This document shows, piece after piece, positions 9,189 to 17,679 of a stretch of DNA of 64,000 nt. The position numbers and the translations under genes are program-made. The notes under the pieces are model-generated. The model was not told the DNA's origin, did not search any database, and worked only from the letters and a program-made list of their open reading frames with translations. The stretch's first letter is position 1. Each line of letters starts with the position of its first letter. Source of the stretch: Hyphomonas sp. (lineage in GTDB: Bacteria; Pseudomonadota; Alphaproteobacteria; Caulobacterales; Hyphomonadaceae); contig PACZ01000004.1 of the NCBI GenBank assembly GCA_002700305.1, positions 1 through 64,000 on the forward strand, written 5' to 3'.

Positions 9189-12083
9189 ATGACCAAATAC
9201 AGAGACTCGAAATGTGTCTGGTTGGCTGGCGCATCCGTGTTGGCCATGGGGCTGCTGGCACCCGCTGCCGTCGCCCAGGAGGAAGGCGAAAGCACAAGAA
9301 CACTTTCCACCGTTACCGTGACGACCCAGAAGGTCGAGGAATCCATTCAGGATGTTCCAATCGCGGTCTCGGCGTTTGACGAAGAAGCGCTTGAGCGCCT
9401 CCAGCTGACCGGCGGTCCGGACCTCGTCAAATCCATCCCGAACGTGACCTTCACCAAAGGCAACTTCACGGGCTTCAACTTCAAGATCCGCGGCATTGGT
9501 GTGGACTCGGTCGCCCAGTCTGGCGACGCCGGGGTTGGTGTCCACCAGAACGATGTCCCGCTGACAGCGAACCGCCTGTTCGAAGCGGAATTCTACGATG
9601 TTGAACGGGTCGAGGTTCTGCGTGGTCCGCAGGGTACACTGTACGGACGGAACGCCACTGGCGGTGTGTTCAACCTGATCACCGCCAAGCCGGTGCTCGG
9701 TGAGTTCCAGGCAGATGCTGAACTGACCTATGGCAACGAAAATACGTTCAAAGCGAAGGGCATGGTCAACCTGCCGCTTGGCGAAAAGGCCGCCTTGCGC
9801 CTCGCGGGCTCGCTTCTCCAGCGCGACGGCTATGTGAAAAACTCCGTCACGGGCAACGATATCGATGACCGTGACCTCTCCAGCTTCCGGGCGACTTTCG
9901 CAGTGGAACCGACCGACAATCTGCGCGGCTGGGTTTCCTACGAACACTTCGAAGAAGATGACAGCCGCCTGCGCGCCGGCAAGCAGCTTTGTAAAAAGGA
10001 TCCGGGCTTCGATACCTTTGCCGGTATCCCGGTCTCTGCTTTCGACCAGCTCGTAACTTCGCTTGGCTGTCAGGATGCTCCGCTCAGCCAGTCGAACGAC
10101 CGGGTGAACTCGCAGGCAACACTTGGCGGCGGTCTTGCCATCACGGCCGGTCTGCTGAACGGCGACGCCTTCACAGATCCGGTGAACCCGGACCTGCGCA
10201 CCATCGAATCTGCTTTCGATCCGATCTACAAAGCAGACCAGGACCTGATCACCTGGAAGGGTGAATGGAACGTCACCGACAGCCTGCTGTTCACCTATCT
10301 CGGCAGCCACAATGAAAGCTCGGTTCAGTCGATCGAAGACTACAACAAGATCGCCCCGACCATTGCCTTCAATGAAACAGCTGGCCCATTCGCAGCTGTC
10401 CCGGCCCTCTATCCGCTCCTGTTCCCGGGCGGTGTCGTGTCTGACCCGGAACTTGGCGTTTCCAACCTCTTCCGTACGTTCGACCAATCGGGCGGCGGCA
10501 GTGACCAGGACACGCACGAGCTTCGTCTGCAGTCTGACTTCGACGGACCGATCAACTTCAATCTCGGCGCCATCAAGGTCGATTTCGAAGCAATTGATCC
10601 GTATGACAGCACAGCCGGATATTACGTGCTCTCAAACTCTCTGACGGCCCTGACCCAGCTGAATAACGCTGCTGGTGGAGCCTTCTTCGGCGGCAATGTG
10701 CCGCTCGACTCCGGCAGCACGGACAATCTCGGACTGTTCAACGGCACGATGAACGGTGATGGCGGCGAATACTTCCGGTCCCTGTCTCCTTACCGCCTCG
10801 ATTCGACTGCTGTCTTCGGCGAGACGTACTATCAGGCAACGGACAATCTGAAGTTCACCCTTGGCCTGAGATATACGACCGACAAAAAGGAACAGGATGT
10901 CATTCCGACCTTCCTGTTCACGCCGCAAGCACCGGGTGCAGACCCGCTGCAACCGTCGCCGATCGTGGGTGCTGACCCGGATGATGGCGGAGATGGCAGC
11001 CTGAACACCGAAGACAAGGAAACCACCGGCCGCTTTGGTGTCGACTGGTCACCGGATCTCGGCTTCACCGACGAAACACTTATCTATGGTGTTTACTCGA
11101 AAGGCTACAAAGGCGGCGGCATCAACCCTCCGCAGCCTGCCGGTGCAAACCTGTTTTCGCAAACCTTCGATCCTGAATTCGTGAACTCGATCGAAATCGG
11201 TACGAAGAACACGCTTGGTGGCGGGGTTGCCCAGCTCAACCTGACCGGGTTCCATTATGATTATGAAGGCTACCAGATCACCCAGATCATCAACCGGTCT
11301 TCAGTGAACACCAACATCGACGCCAAGATCAAAGGCCTCGAAGTTGAGTTCCTCTGGACCCCGGCGGACAACTGGTTGCTCACGGCAAATCTGGGTATTC
11401 TGGATACTGAGATCCAGGATGCATATGGCATCGACGTTCTTGATCGTGCCAATGGCCGGTCTGACCTCGTTGTGCTGAAAAACGCTTCGAGCTTCGCAAA
11501 CTGCGTGGTTTCGGCCCAGGGTTACGCAACGGTTCTCGGTGCTATTCAGGGCGGTCTGCTCAATCCGGGTGACACGCGCGGTCTCTGCACCGGTGCCTTC
11601 TCCGGCCAAGAAGCGGCGTTCGGACTTGACGGTGTGACCGTGAGCTACACGGACAGCAACGGAAACGTCCAAACGGCGAATGCACTTGAGCCGTTCGAAG
11701 GAGACGCGAAGAGCCTCGATGGGAATAATCTCCCGGGCGCTCCGGACACGACGCTGAACCTCGCTGCTGAATATACTCTCCCGGCCCTCGGCAATTCGAA
11801 CTGGGATATGACGATCCGCGGCGACTACTACTATCAGGCGGACAGCGTCAGCCGGATCTGGAACACGCAGCGTGACCAACTCGACTCCTGGTCGAACGTC
11901 AACCTGTCGATCCTCTTCAACAATGAAGAGAGCGGCTGGGGCGTGGAAGTGTTCGCCAAGAACCTGACGGATGAGGAAGTCATCACGGGTAACTACCTGA
12001 CCGACGACTCCTCCGGCCTGTTCACCAACGTCTTCCTGACAGAACCGGCGCTTTATGGCGTCACGGTCAAGAAGTCCTGGTAA
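9189..12083 (+). CDS. TonB-dependent receptor
   Basis: 964-residue outer membrane receptor. ATG 9189 has GAGGGGAGGAAA upstream and gives MTKYRDSKCVWLAGAS with a signal peptide ending AAVAQ. The opening is similar to that of the preceding receptor, so the pair may be old paralogues. Plug motifs are STVTVTTQKVEESIQDVPIAVSA and RVEVLRGPQGTLYGRNATGG. The barrel ends with aromatic Trp (VKKSW). It is transcribed on its own between two terminators. The nearest downstream gene encodes a PQQ-type sugar dehydrogenase, which hints weakly at carbohydrate use. Substrate unknown. Confidence 0.93.
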   Translation: MTKYRDSKCVWLAGASVLAMGLLAPAAVAQEEGESTRTLSTVTVTTQKVEESIQDVPIAVSAFDEEALERLQLTGGPDLVKSIPNVTFTKGNFTGFNFKIRGIGVDSVAQSGDAGVGVHQNDVPLTANRLFEAEFYDVERVEVLRGPQGTLYGRNATGGVFNLITAKPVLGEFQADAELTYGNENTFKAKGMVNLPLGEKAALRLAGSLLQRDGYVKNSVTGNDIDDRDLSSFRATFAVEPTDNLRGWVSYEHFEEDDSRLRAGKQLCKKDPGFDTFAGIPVSAFDQLVTSLGCQDAPLSQSNDRVNSQATLGGGLAITAGLLNGDAFTDPVNPDLRTIESAFDPIYKADQDLITWKGEWNVTDSLLFTYLGSHNESSVQSIEDYNKIAPTIAFNETAGPFAAVPALYPLLFPGGVVSDPELGVSNLFRTFDQSGGGSDQDTHELRLQSDFDGPINFNLGAIKVDFEAIDPYDSTAGYYVLSNSLTALTQLNNAAGGAFFGGNVPLDSGSTDNLGLFNGTMNGDGGEYFRSLSPYRLDSTAVFGETYYQATDNLKFTLGLRYTTDKKEQDVIPTFLFTPQAPGADPLQPSPIVGADPDDGGDGSLNTEDKETTGRFGVDWSPDLGFTDETLIYGVYSKGYKGGGINPPQPAGANLFSQTFDPEFVNSIEIGTKNTLGGGVAQLNLTGFHYDYEGYQITQIINRSSVNTNIDAKIKGLEVEFLWTPADNWLLTANLGILDTEIQDAYGIDVLDRANGRSDLVVLKNASSFANCVVSAQGYATVLGAIQGGLLNPGDTRGLCTGAFSGQEAAFGLDGVTVSYTDSNGNVQTANALEPFEGDAKSLDGNNLPGAPDTTLNLAAEYTLPALGNSNWDMTIRGDYYYQADSVSRIWNTQRDQLDSWSNVNLSILFNNEESGWGVEVFAKNLTDEEVITGNYLTDDSSGLFTNVFLTEPALYGVTVKKSW

Positions 12084-12106
12084 CAGGTTCACTCTCTTAC
12101 AGAATT

Positions 12107-12134
12107 GGGCGGCCCGGCCAGGGCCGCCCTTTTT
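12107..12134 (+). terminator. Rho-independent terminator after the second receptor
   Basis: Nine-bp stem GGGCGGCCC / GGGCCGCCC with loop GGCCA, then TTTTT. It begins 23 bases after the receptor stop. Confidence 0.9.
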
Positions 12135-12208
12135 ATTTGGCCCCTGCCCCGGCCTGACCTATGTTGGCCATTGATACCCTTTTAACGACCAATCCTGGGA
12201 GACGCCCA

Positions 12209-13345
12209 ATGCGCCCGATCCTTGCCGGTTTTGTTTCCGCCGTTGCGCTTGCAGCCTGTGGCTCCGGATCCGCAGCTGCCCCCGTTGCGCCTGACGTCAG
12301 CAGCGACGTGCAGGTCACCCTGACCCCTGTTGTCGAAGCCGAGTTTCCATGGGGGCTGGCCTTCCTGCCGAACGGCGACCTCCTGTTCACCGAAAAAGAC
12401 GGCGGCCTGAACTATGTGGCCGGCGGCGAAGGCGAAGCCACACAGGTGACCGGCATGCCCCCTGCCCTGACCGAGGGCCAGGGCGGCTATTTCGGCATCA
12501 CGCTGGATCCGGATTTTGACTCCAACCGCCTGATCTATGTCGCCTATGCCGAGGGAACAGAGGCCGACAACGGTACCGCCGTCATCAGAGCCCGTCTGAG
12601 CGACGATCATGCCTCTCTGGAGGATATCACCGAGATTTTCCGGGCCGACTCCCGCGATACGGCCTATCATTTCGGCGGCCGCCTGCAATTCGCCAATGAC
12701 GGGACACTGTTCGTCTCACTGGGCGAAGGCTTCAAATACATGAAAGACGCTCAAGATCCCAAGATCACTCATGGATCCCTCATTCGCATCAATTCCGATG
12801 GCACCATTCCGGCTGATAATCCGTTTGCCGATGGAGTAGATGGGAACCCCGCCGTGTACTCCTACGGACACCGCAACATTCAGGGCCTTTATTACGACAG
12901 ATCCGAAGGCACGCTCTACGAAACCGAGCACGGCCCCAAAGGCGGCGATGAATTCAACATCATCAAGCCCGGTGCGAATTATGGCTGGCCGGTCATCACC
13001 TATGGCGTCAACTATGACGGCACGATCATTACCGAACAGACCGAGAAGGAGGGCATGGAGCAGCCGCTCACCTATTGGGTGCCGTCCATCGCCCCATCCG
13101 GCCTGACGCGTCTCACCAGCGATGTTTATCCCGGCTGGAAGGGTGACTTCTTCGTTGGCGGCATGAACGGCCCGGCGGGGCTGGAACTTGTCCGCCTGCG
13201 GCTGGAAGACGGCAAGGTGACCGAGCGCGAAAACCTGTTCAAGGACGAATACGCCATCCGCGATGTGGTTCAGGCGCCAAACGGCCACCTCTACGTCGCA
13301 ACGAAAGACTTGGACGGAATTTTCCGCGTCGACCTCGCCGACTAG
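12209..13345 (+). CDS. PQQ-dependent sugar dehydrogenase-like lipoprotein (YliI/Asd type)
   Basis: 378 residues from ATG 12209, chosen for its TGGGAGA ribosome site and because it opens with a lipoprotein signal (lipobox LAAC, acylated Cys near residue 17). The rest is a beta-propeller of the soluble aldose/glucose dehydrogenase family. It has FPWGLAFLPNGDLLFTEKDG, AYHFGGRLQFANDGTLFVSLG, YSYGHRNIQGLYYD, ETEHGPKGGDEFNII and GANYGWPV. These are the blades that hold PQQ and the active-site His in YliI. Likely periplasmic and membrane-tethered, oxidising sugars. Single gene. Confidence 0.9.
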   Translation: MRPILAGFVSAVALAACGSGSAAAPVAPDVSSDVQVTLTPVVEAEFPWGLAFLPNGDLLFTEKDGGLNYVAGGEGEATQVTGMPPALTEGQGGYFGITLDPDFDSNRLIYVAYAEGTEADNGTAVIRARLSDDHASLEDITEIFRADSRDTAYHFGGRLQFANDGTLFVSLGEGFKYMKDAQDPKITHGSLIRINSDGTIPADNPFADGVDGNPAVYSYGHRNIQGLYYDRSEGTLYETEHGPKGGDEFNIIKPGANYGWPVITYGVNYDGTIITEQTEKEGMEQPLTYWVPSIAPSGLTRLTSDVYPGWKGDFFVGGMNGPAGLELVRLRLEDGKVTERENLFKDEYAIRDVVQAPNGHLYVATKDLDGIFRVDLAD

Positions 13346-13351
13346 ACCCGG

Positions 13352-13960
13352 CTACTCGCTTGTCCGGCGGGCGCGCAACGCGGCAGCGAGCGTGCCATCG
13401 TCCAGATGGTCCAGCTCTCCGCCCACCGGCACACCGTGAGCGAGATAGGTTATCTGCACGCCCTTGCCTGCCAGCTGGTCGGCAACATAATGCGCCGTGT
13501 TCTGGCCCTCGAACGTGGCATTCAGCGCCAGAATCACCTCACGGATGCCGCCGGTATCCACGCGGGAAATGAGCGTGGGAATGTTGAGGTCATCCGGCGT
13601 GACACCATCCACGGCGGACATGACCCCGCCGAGGACATGATACCGCCCCTTGTACGACCCGCCCCGCTCCAGCGCCCAAAGGTCCGGCACGTCCTCCACC
13701 ACGCAGATCAGCCCTTCATCGCGCCCGCCTGACTGGCAGACCGCGCAAGGCTGCAGCGTGTCGTAATTCCCGCAGACTTCACACTTCTCGATCCGGTGAC
13801 CGGCATCGGACATCGCTTCGGCCAGCGGCAGGAGCAGTGTGTCGCGCTGCTTCAGAAGGAACAGGGCCGCACGGCGCGCAGATCGCGGGCCGAAGCCCGG
13901 AAGCCGGGACATCAGCTCAATAAGGCGGAGAATCTCAGGGCCGGCAGATCGCTGTGACAT
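13352..13960 (-). CDS. recR: Recombination mediator protein RecR
   Basis: 202 residues. RecR with RecO loads RecA at gaps. The order is an N-terminal HhH region ([18 protein letters not shown]), a C4 zinc finger ([16 protein letters not shown]), a TOPRIM domain ([30 protein letters not shown]) and a C-terminal [28 protein letters not shown] 13960 ([10 protein letters not shown]) matches the usual alphaproteobacterial start. In-frame ATGs at 13978 (with GAGGCGG upstream) and 13990 are alternatives. In many relatives recR follows dnaX and ybaB; here neither is adjacent. Confidence 0.94.
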   Translation of the reverse strand: MSQRSAGPEILRLIELMSRLPGFGPRSARRAALFLLKQRDTLLLPLAEAMSDAGHRIEKCEVCGNYDTLQPCAVCQSGGRDEGLICVVEDVPDLWALERGGSYKGRYHVLGGVMSAVDGVTPDDLNIPTLISRVDTGGIREVILALNATFEGQNTAHYVADQLAGKGVQITYLAHGVPVGGELDHLDDGTLAAALRARRTSE

Positions 13961-14077
13961 GGCCCCAATGTCAGGCATTTGCCGCCTCATGCAAGCCCGG
14001 ACCGCACGAAAACCGGAGCCCGAACGAAAACGCCCCGGCGTGAAGGCCGGGGCGCTTATTCCGTCGATGGGAAAGGT

Positions 14078-14791
14078 TTATGCCGCCTCTTCGACCTCTT
14101 TGGTCTTCGAGCTCGGGCGCGGATCGCGCAGCACATAGCCACGGCCCCAGACCGTTTCGATATAATGGTTACCGCCGGTGGCCTGCTGAAGCTTCTTGCG
14201 GAGCTTACAGATGAAGACGTCGATAATCTTCAGTTCCGGCTCGTCCATGCCACCATAGAGGTGGTTCAGGAACATTTCCTTGGTCAGTGTCGTGCCCTTC
14301 CGGAGGGAGAGCAGTTCGAACATCTGGTATTCCTTACCGGTGAGGTGCACGCGGTCGCCGTCCACTTCCACCGTCTTCGCGTCGAGGTTCACCAGGATCT
14401 CACCGGTGCGGATCACGCTCTCGGCATGGCCTTTGGAGCGGCGCACAATCGCGGTGATACGGGCGATCAGCTCGTCCTTGTTGAACGGCTTGGTGAGGTA
14501 ATCGTCAGCGCCATAGCCCAGCGTGCGGACTTTCGCCTCGATGTCCGGGTTCCCGGAGAGGATCATGACCGGCGTGTTCACGCGGCCCATGCGCAGCTGT
14601 TTGAGGACGTCATAGCCGGAGATGTCGGGCAGAGACAGATCGAGGATGATCATGTCGTACTCGTAGACCTTGCCCAGATCGACACCTTCTTCACCGAGGT
14701 CTGTGGTGTAGATGTTGAAGCCAGCAGACTTCAGCATCAGCTCGATGGAACGCGCGACGGCGCTATCGTCTTCAATTAGCAGGACGCGCAT
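14078..14791 (-). CDS. ctrA: Cell-cycle response regulator CtrA
   Basis: 237 residues, OmpR-type response regulator and master cell-cycle regulator of Caulobacterales and related orders. Receiver domain: acidic pocket EDD at 7-9, phosphoacceptor Asp51 (ILDLSLPD) and Lys in LTKPFNKDE. The winged-helix domain contains the CtrA hallmarks [31 protein letters not shown] and [11 protein letters not shown]. The protein ends in Glu-Glu-Ala-Ala, in line with the Ala-Ala end that ClpXP uses to degrade Caulobacter CtrA. GANTC sites and TTAAC half-sites lie upstream, as expected for CcrM and CtrA control. ChpT and SciP are encoded in the same window. Confidence 0.97.
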   Translation of the reverse strand: MRVLLIEDDSAVARSIELMLKSAGFNIYTTDLGEEGVDLGKVYEYDMIILDLSLPDISGYDVLKQLRMGRVNTPVMILSGNPDIEAKVRTLGYGADDYLTKPFNKDELIARITAIVRRSKGHAESVIRTGEILVNLDAKTVEVDGDRVHLTGKEYQMFELLSLRKGTTLTKEMFLNHLYGGMDEPELKIIDVFICKLRKKLQQATGGNHYIETVWGRGYVLRDPRPSSKTKEVEEAA

Positions 14792-14925
14792 GTGTCGTCT
14801 CCCGAATCAGCCTAACGACAAGCTAGTCGTTTTTATTAACTCTGAGAATCCTATAGGCTGTTTCTTTAACACTAGTTAACAGAGCCCTGCGATTCCCCGC
14901 GAAATCCCCCAAATCTTCACACAGA
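14792..14925 (-). promoter_or_regulatory. ctrA upstream region with three GANTC sites and TTAAC half-sites
   Basis: The 134 bases in front of ctrA contain GAATC at 14804-14808, GAATC at 14846-14850 and GATTC at 14891-14895 (all GANTC, the CcrM target). They also contain TTAAC at 14836-14840, 14866-14870 and 14876-14880. The last two are spaced TTAA-N6-TTAA, one base short of the CtrA consensus TTAA-N7-TTAA. In Caulobacter the ctrA P1 promoter is methylation-sensitive and CtrA-regulated; the same logic is inferred here. Confidence 0.55.
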
Positions 14926-15768
14926 TTAATTTCCCAACTCCGCCGCCTGAGCATTCCCGATCAGCATTTGGCTGATGGCAATGGCATCCTGGATCGGCTG
15001 AGCCTGAGGATCTGTGGAAATCAGTGTTTTCTGGCAGCGGATCGCATCGCGGACCTTCGGGTCGCGGATCACCACACCAGCGAGATGCGGGCGGAAGCCG
15101 AGGAATGTCTGGCAGGCCCGGGCAATCGCCTCATAAGTCCGTTGTCCGGCAGCACGGCTGTCAGCCTGGTTGATGCAGACCACCGGCTCGACATTCGGCG
15201 CATAGCCCCGCAGCACCTTGATGAAGGCGTAAGCATCGGTCATCGATGTCGGCTCGTCGGTAATCACCATCAGGGCCTTGTCGGCCGCACGGGCAAGCCG
15301 CATGCAGTTCGCCTCGATCCCGGCGCCCAGGTCCACAACGACCTGGTCATATTGCAGGGCCAGCGCGGAGAGGCCGGCAGCAAGGCGGGCAACTTCTTCC
15401 GGCGGCAGTTCGGCCAGCGCACCGGACCCTGACCGTCCCGGCAGCACATCGAATCCGCCATCGGCAGCGCCGCCATCAACCGGCGTAACCGCATCGTCGA
15501 GTTCGACCCAGCCGGCGATCACGGCGGCAAGGTCAGTCTCCGGCGCGATCCCGAGCTGGACATCGACATTGGCGAGGCCAAGGTCACCATCCACCAGCAG
15601 GGTCCGTTTCCCGGCCTGGGCAAAGGCTGAGGCCAGCGTGATGGCCATGAACGTCTTGCCGACGCCGCCCTTCCCGCTCGCAACAGCAATGATCGAGGCA
15701 GGTTCCACCCGCCGCGGTGTAGGCCGCGGTGCCGGACGTTCCTGCGATTTGCGCATCATGAAACTCAT
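14926..15768 (-). CDS. flhG: FlhG-like MinD/ParA family ATPase
   Basis: 280 residues. The deviant Walker A motif KGGVGKT is at 33-39. The A' motif LLVDGDLGLANVD, the switch-like VVVDLGAGIEANC and TDEPTSMTDAYA are typical of FlhG/FleN/YlxH, which with FlhF set flagellar number and place. A basic tail (RKSQERPAPRPTPRR) precedes the ATPase domain. The gene starts four bases after the flhF-like stop and has AAGGAG upstream, so the two are co-transcribed. Unlike its partner, all ATPase motifs look intact. Confidence 0.85.
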   Translation of the reverse strand: MSFMMRKSQERPAPRPTPRRVEPASIIAVASGKGGVGKTFMAITLASAFAQAGKRTLLVDGDLGLANVDVQLGIAPETDLAAVIAGWVELDDAVTPVDGGAADGGFDVLPGRSGSGALAELPPEEVARLAAGLSALALQYDQVVVDLGAGIEANCMRLARAADKALMVITDEPTSMTDAYAFIKVLRGYAPNVEPVVCINQADSRAAGQRTYEAIARACQTFLGFRPHLAGVVIRDPKVRDAIRCQKTLISTDPQAQPIQDAIAISQMLIGNAQAAELGN

Positions 15769-15772
15769 TGGA

Positions 15773-16783
15773 TTACGCGGCTCCTTTCAGGGCGATCACG
15801 TCGCCCGGGGCGTCTTCCATCAACAGGGCGGCAAGGCGCATGGGCGCTGCCGGTACCAGCCCGCCGCCGATAAACGGCGTGACGGCAAGATGTGAGAAGG
15901 CAATGCCGGCCGACGACAGGGCAGATATGGCCCCGCCCCTCCTTCGGACAACATCGAGTTTGGTCAGAATGGCCCGCTTGACGCCAGCCCGGGCAAAACC
16001 GCGGGCCGCTTCCATCTGATCGTCCGGATGGCCTTCTGCTGACATGACCAGAACGGGCTCGGCACGGATGACAGAGATCAGGTCCTGCAGGCTGGCCATG
16101 TCATCATCATCGAACGGGTTGATCGCCGGCAGGTCGATCACGCAGCGGCGGTTTTCTGATTTCAGTGTTTTCAGCGTTGCGAACAGGTTGTCCGGCGAAT
16201 GACAGGTGCGGATCTGGCCCTTTTCCAGTTCCAGATAGGCAGCCAGCTGGTCGCCACCGGCGGTGCCATCGAGGTCAGCCGCCACGGGGGCGACCTCGGC
16301 GCGTGCCATGGCAGCGCGGCGGGTCAGCTTTGCCGCAGTCGCGGTGCGGCCATGCCCAGGCGGGCCGACCAGCACAATGTCGCGATCAAGGCGCGCCGGA
16401 AGCGGATCGCAGGTCACGATACGGGCGAGGCCCTCAGCGATCGCCTCTTCCGGATCGCTCAGCTTCTGAATGCGGCCGGCACCTTCAGCCGCGACGCGGT
16501 CAGCAAAGCGCTTCGGTGCCCCGTGCCAGCTCAGCGCATCGCGCACGCGGCTGTACAAGGGGTTTTCGGTGCCGCGGCCATGTCCGCCACCACGGCTGTC
16601 GCGCAGGAACAGCGGCTCATTCGGCACCATGCCGACGCCGCCCATCTTGTCGACCGCCGCACGCACTTCAACACCACCATCGATTTCGCGCTCGGACAGG
16701 ATCACCGCATCGGCACCCATCTCGGCAAAAATCATCGCCTTGGCAGCCTCGAAGGTCTCGGCGGCGAACATCTTCATACGCAT
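15773..16783 (-). CDS. flhF: FlhF-like SRP-type GTPase with altered nucleotide-binding motifs
   Basis: 336 residues. The N-terminus MRMKMFAAETFEAAKAMIFAEMGADAVILSER is the usual FlhF/SRP-GTPase opening. An NG-like domain begins near residue 110. The P-loop reads G140-PPGHGRT147, with Arg146 where SRP GTPases have the essential Lys. The DTAGR motif is replaced by DLPA (217-220). The G4 motif TKLD (274-277) and the GGAISALSSAGIAF region remain. FlhF normally recruits the MS-ring to the cell pole as a GTP-dependent dimer; GTP hydrolysis is doubtful here. It is upstream of flhG and downstream of fliN, with a 213-base gap to fliN that holds no other gene. AAGGACG precedes the start. Confidence 0.8.
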   Translation of the reverse strand: MRMKMFAAETFEAAKAMIFAEMGADAVILSEREIDGGVEVRAAVDKMGGVGMVPNEPLFLRDSRGGGHGRGTENPLYSRVRDALSWHGAPKRFADRVAAEGAGRIQKLSDPEEAIAEGLARIVTCDPLPARLDRDIVLVGPPGHGRTATAAKLTRRAAMARAEVAPVAADLDGTAGGDQLAAYLELEKGQIRTCHSPDNLFATLKTLKSENRRCVIDLPAINPFDDDDMASLQDLISVIRAEPVLVMSAEGHPDDQMEAARGFARAGVKRAILTKLDVVRRRGGAISALSSAGIAFSHLAVTPFIGGGLVPAAPMRLAALLMEDAPGDVIALKGAA

Positions 16784-16996
16784 ACGGCGGCGTCCTTACT
16801 CTCGAACAGGCCCGCCTTCCCCGCGCCCCAGACGCGAACGGGCCATACTCTCCCGTAACCATTAGTGTCGTCTAAAGGTTAACAAATTCCTCTTCGGCGT
16901 TAGGAATTGCCGAATTCGGAAGAGGGAAACAGCCCGCTCATGCAGCGCCGTCTGCGACAGGCTGCAACGCATTGTTAACCATGGGTTTTCCCGGAA

Positions 16997-17263
16997 CTAC
17001 GCGGCTTCGCGCGAGTCGACGATCTCAGACAAGGTGACGCCCAGTTGCCCATCGGCAACAACAAGGCGCCCGCGCGCCATCAGCCGGTCGGACACATAGA
17101 TCTCGACCGGTTCATCCGTCCGCCGCTCCAGCGCGACAACGTCTTCAGGGGCCATGGCGACCAATTCTTCCATCGGCATGCGCACTTCACCCAGCACCAC
17201 GTCCACGCGCACAGGCACATCCATGAGGGTTTTCTGCAGGGCAGGATTGGCAGGCTTGGTCAT
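16997..17263 (-). CDS. fliN: Flagellar motor switch protein FliN
   Basis: 88 residues, SpoA/C-ring domain protein at the distal edge of the flagellar switch, where CheY-P acts and FliH docks. The motifs LMDVPVRVDVVLGEVRMPMEELVAM and VEIYVSDRLMARGRLVVADGQLGVTLSEIV are typical. It is shorter than Caulobacter FliN, with only a short N-terminal arm. The start overlaps the flbE stop by four bases (ATGA). Last gene of the fliF-fliG-flbE-fliN run. Confidence 0.93.
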   Translation of the reverse strand: MTKPANPALQKTLMDVPVRVDVVLGEVRMPMEELVAMAPEDVVALERRTDEPVEIYVSDRLMARGRLVVADGQLGVTLSEIVDSREAA

Positions 17264-17679
17264 GATCCATCCTTCTCGGTCGGAGTGGAGTTCTGGCTGA
17301 ATTCCCGGCTTTGTGCAAACAGGTCTCCCTGTCCGTCCACGATCCGCTGGGCCGTCGCCGTGACGAGGCGCAGGGCCGACTGCCGGAAACCGTCCGAATA
17401 GGCGCTCGTTTCCAGATGCTGGGCCAGAGATACAAGATTCGCCAGCGCCTCAGTCAGGTTCTCTGTCAGCTGCTTCAGGCGTGCAGCCTGTTCGTCATGC
17501 TTCAGTGACATGGCCGCGGCATGCGCCTCGGCCCGCGCTTCGGTCAGCAGCATGGCCAGGTCCGGCGCGGAGAGTGTGATCTTTTCCTCAACCGGCGGTG
17601 CGAACACTTCTGGCTCGGGCTGCGGGTTGAAGTCGCTGCGAAAATCAAACGGTTGAAGGGATTTGACGGCCCGCTGCAT
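17260..17679 (-). CDS. flbE: FliH-like flagellar assembly protein (FlbE)
   Basis: 139 residues. It stands in the position of Caulobacter flbE, the FliH homologue, between fliG and fliN. FliH links the export ATPase FliI to the C-ring and the gate. An acidic, proline-rich N-terminus is followed by a long helical part with alanine-rich and charged repeats (LLTEARAEAHAAAMSLKHDEQAARLKQLTENLTEAL), consistent with the FliH coiled coil. The sequence alone is weakly diagnostic; position and ATGA overlaps with both neighbours carry the call. It is shorter than most FliH proteins (about 200-230 residues). Confidence 0.75.
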   Translation of the reverse strand: MQRAVKSLQPFDFRSDFNPQPEPEVFAPPVEEKITLSAPDLAMLLTEARAEAHAAAMSLKHDEQAARLKQLTENLTEALANLVSLAQHLETSAYSDGFRQSALRLVTATAQRIVDGQGDLFAQSREFSQNSTPTEKDGS

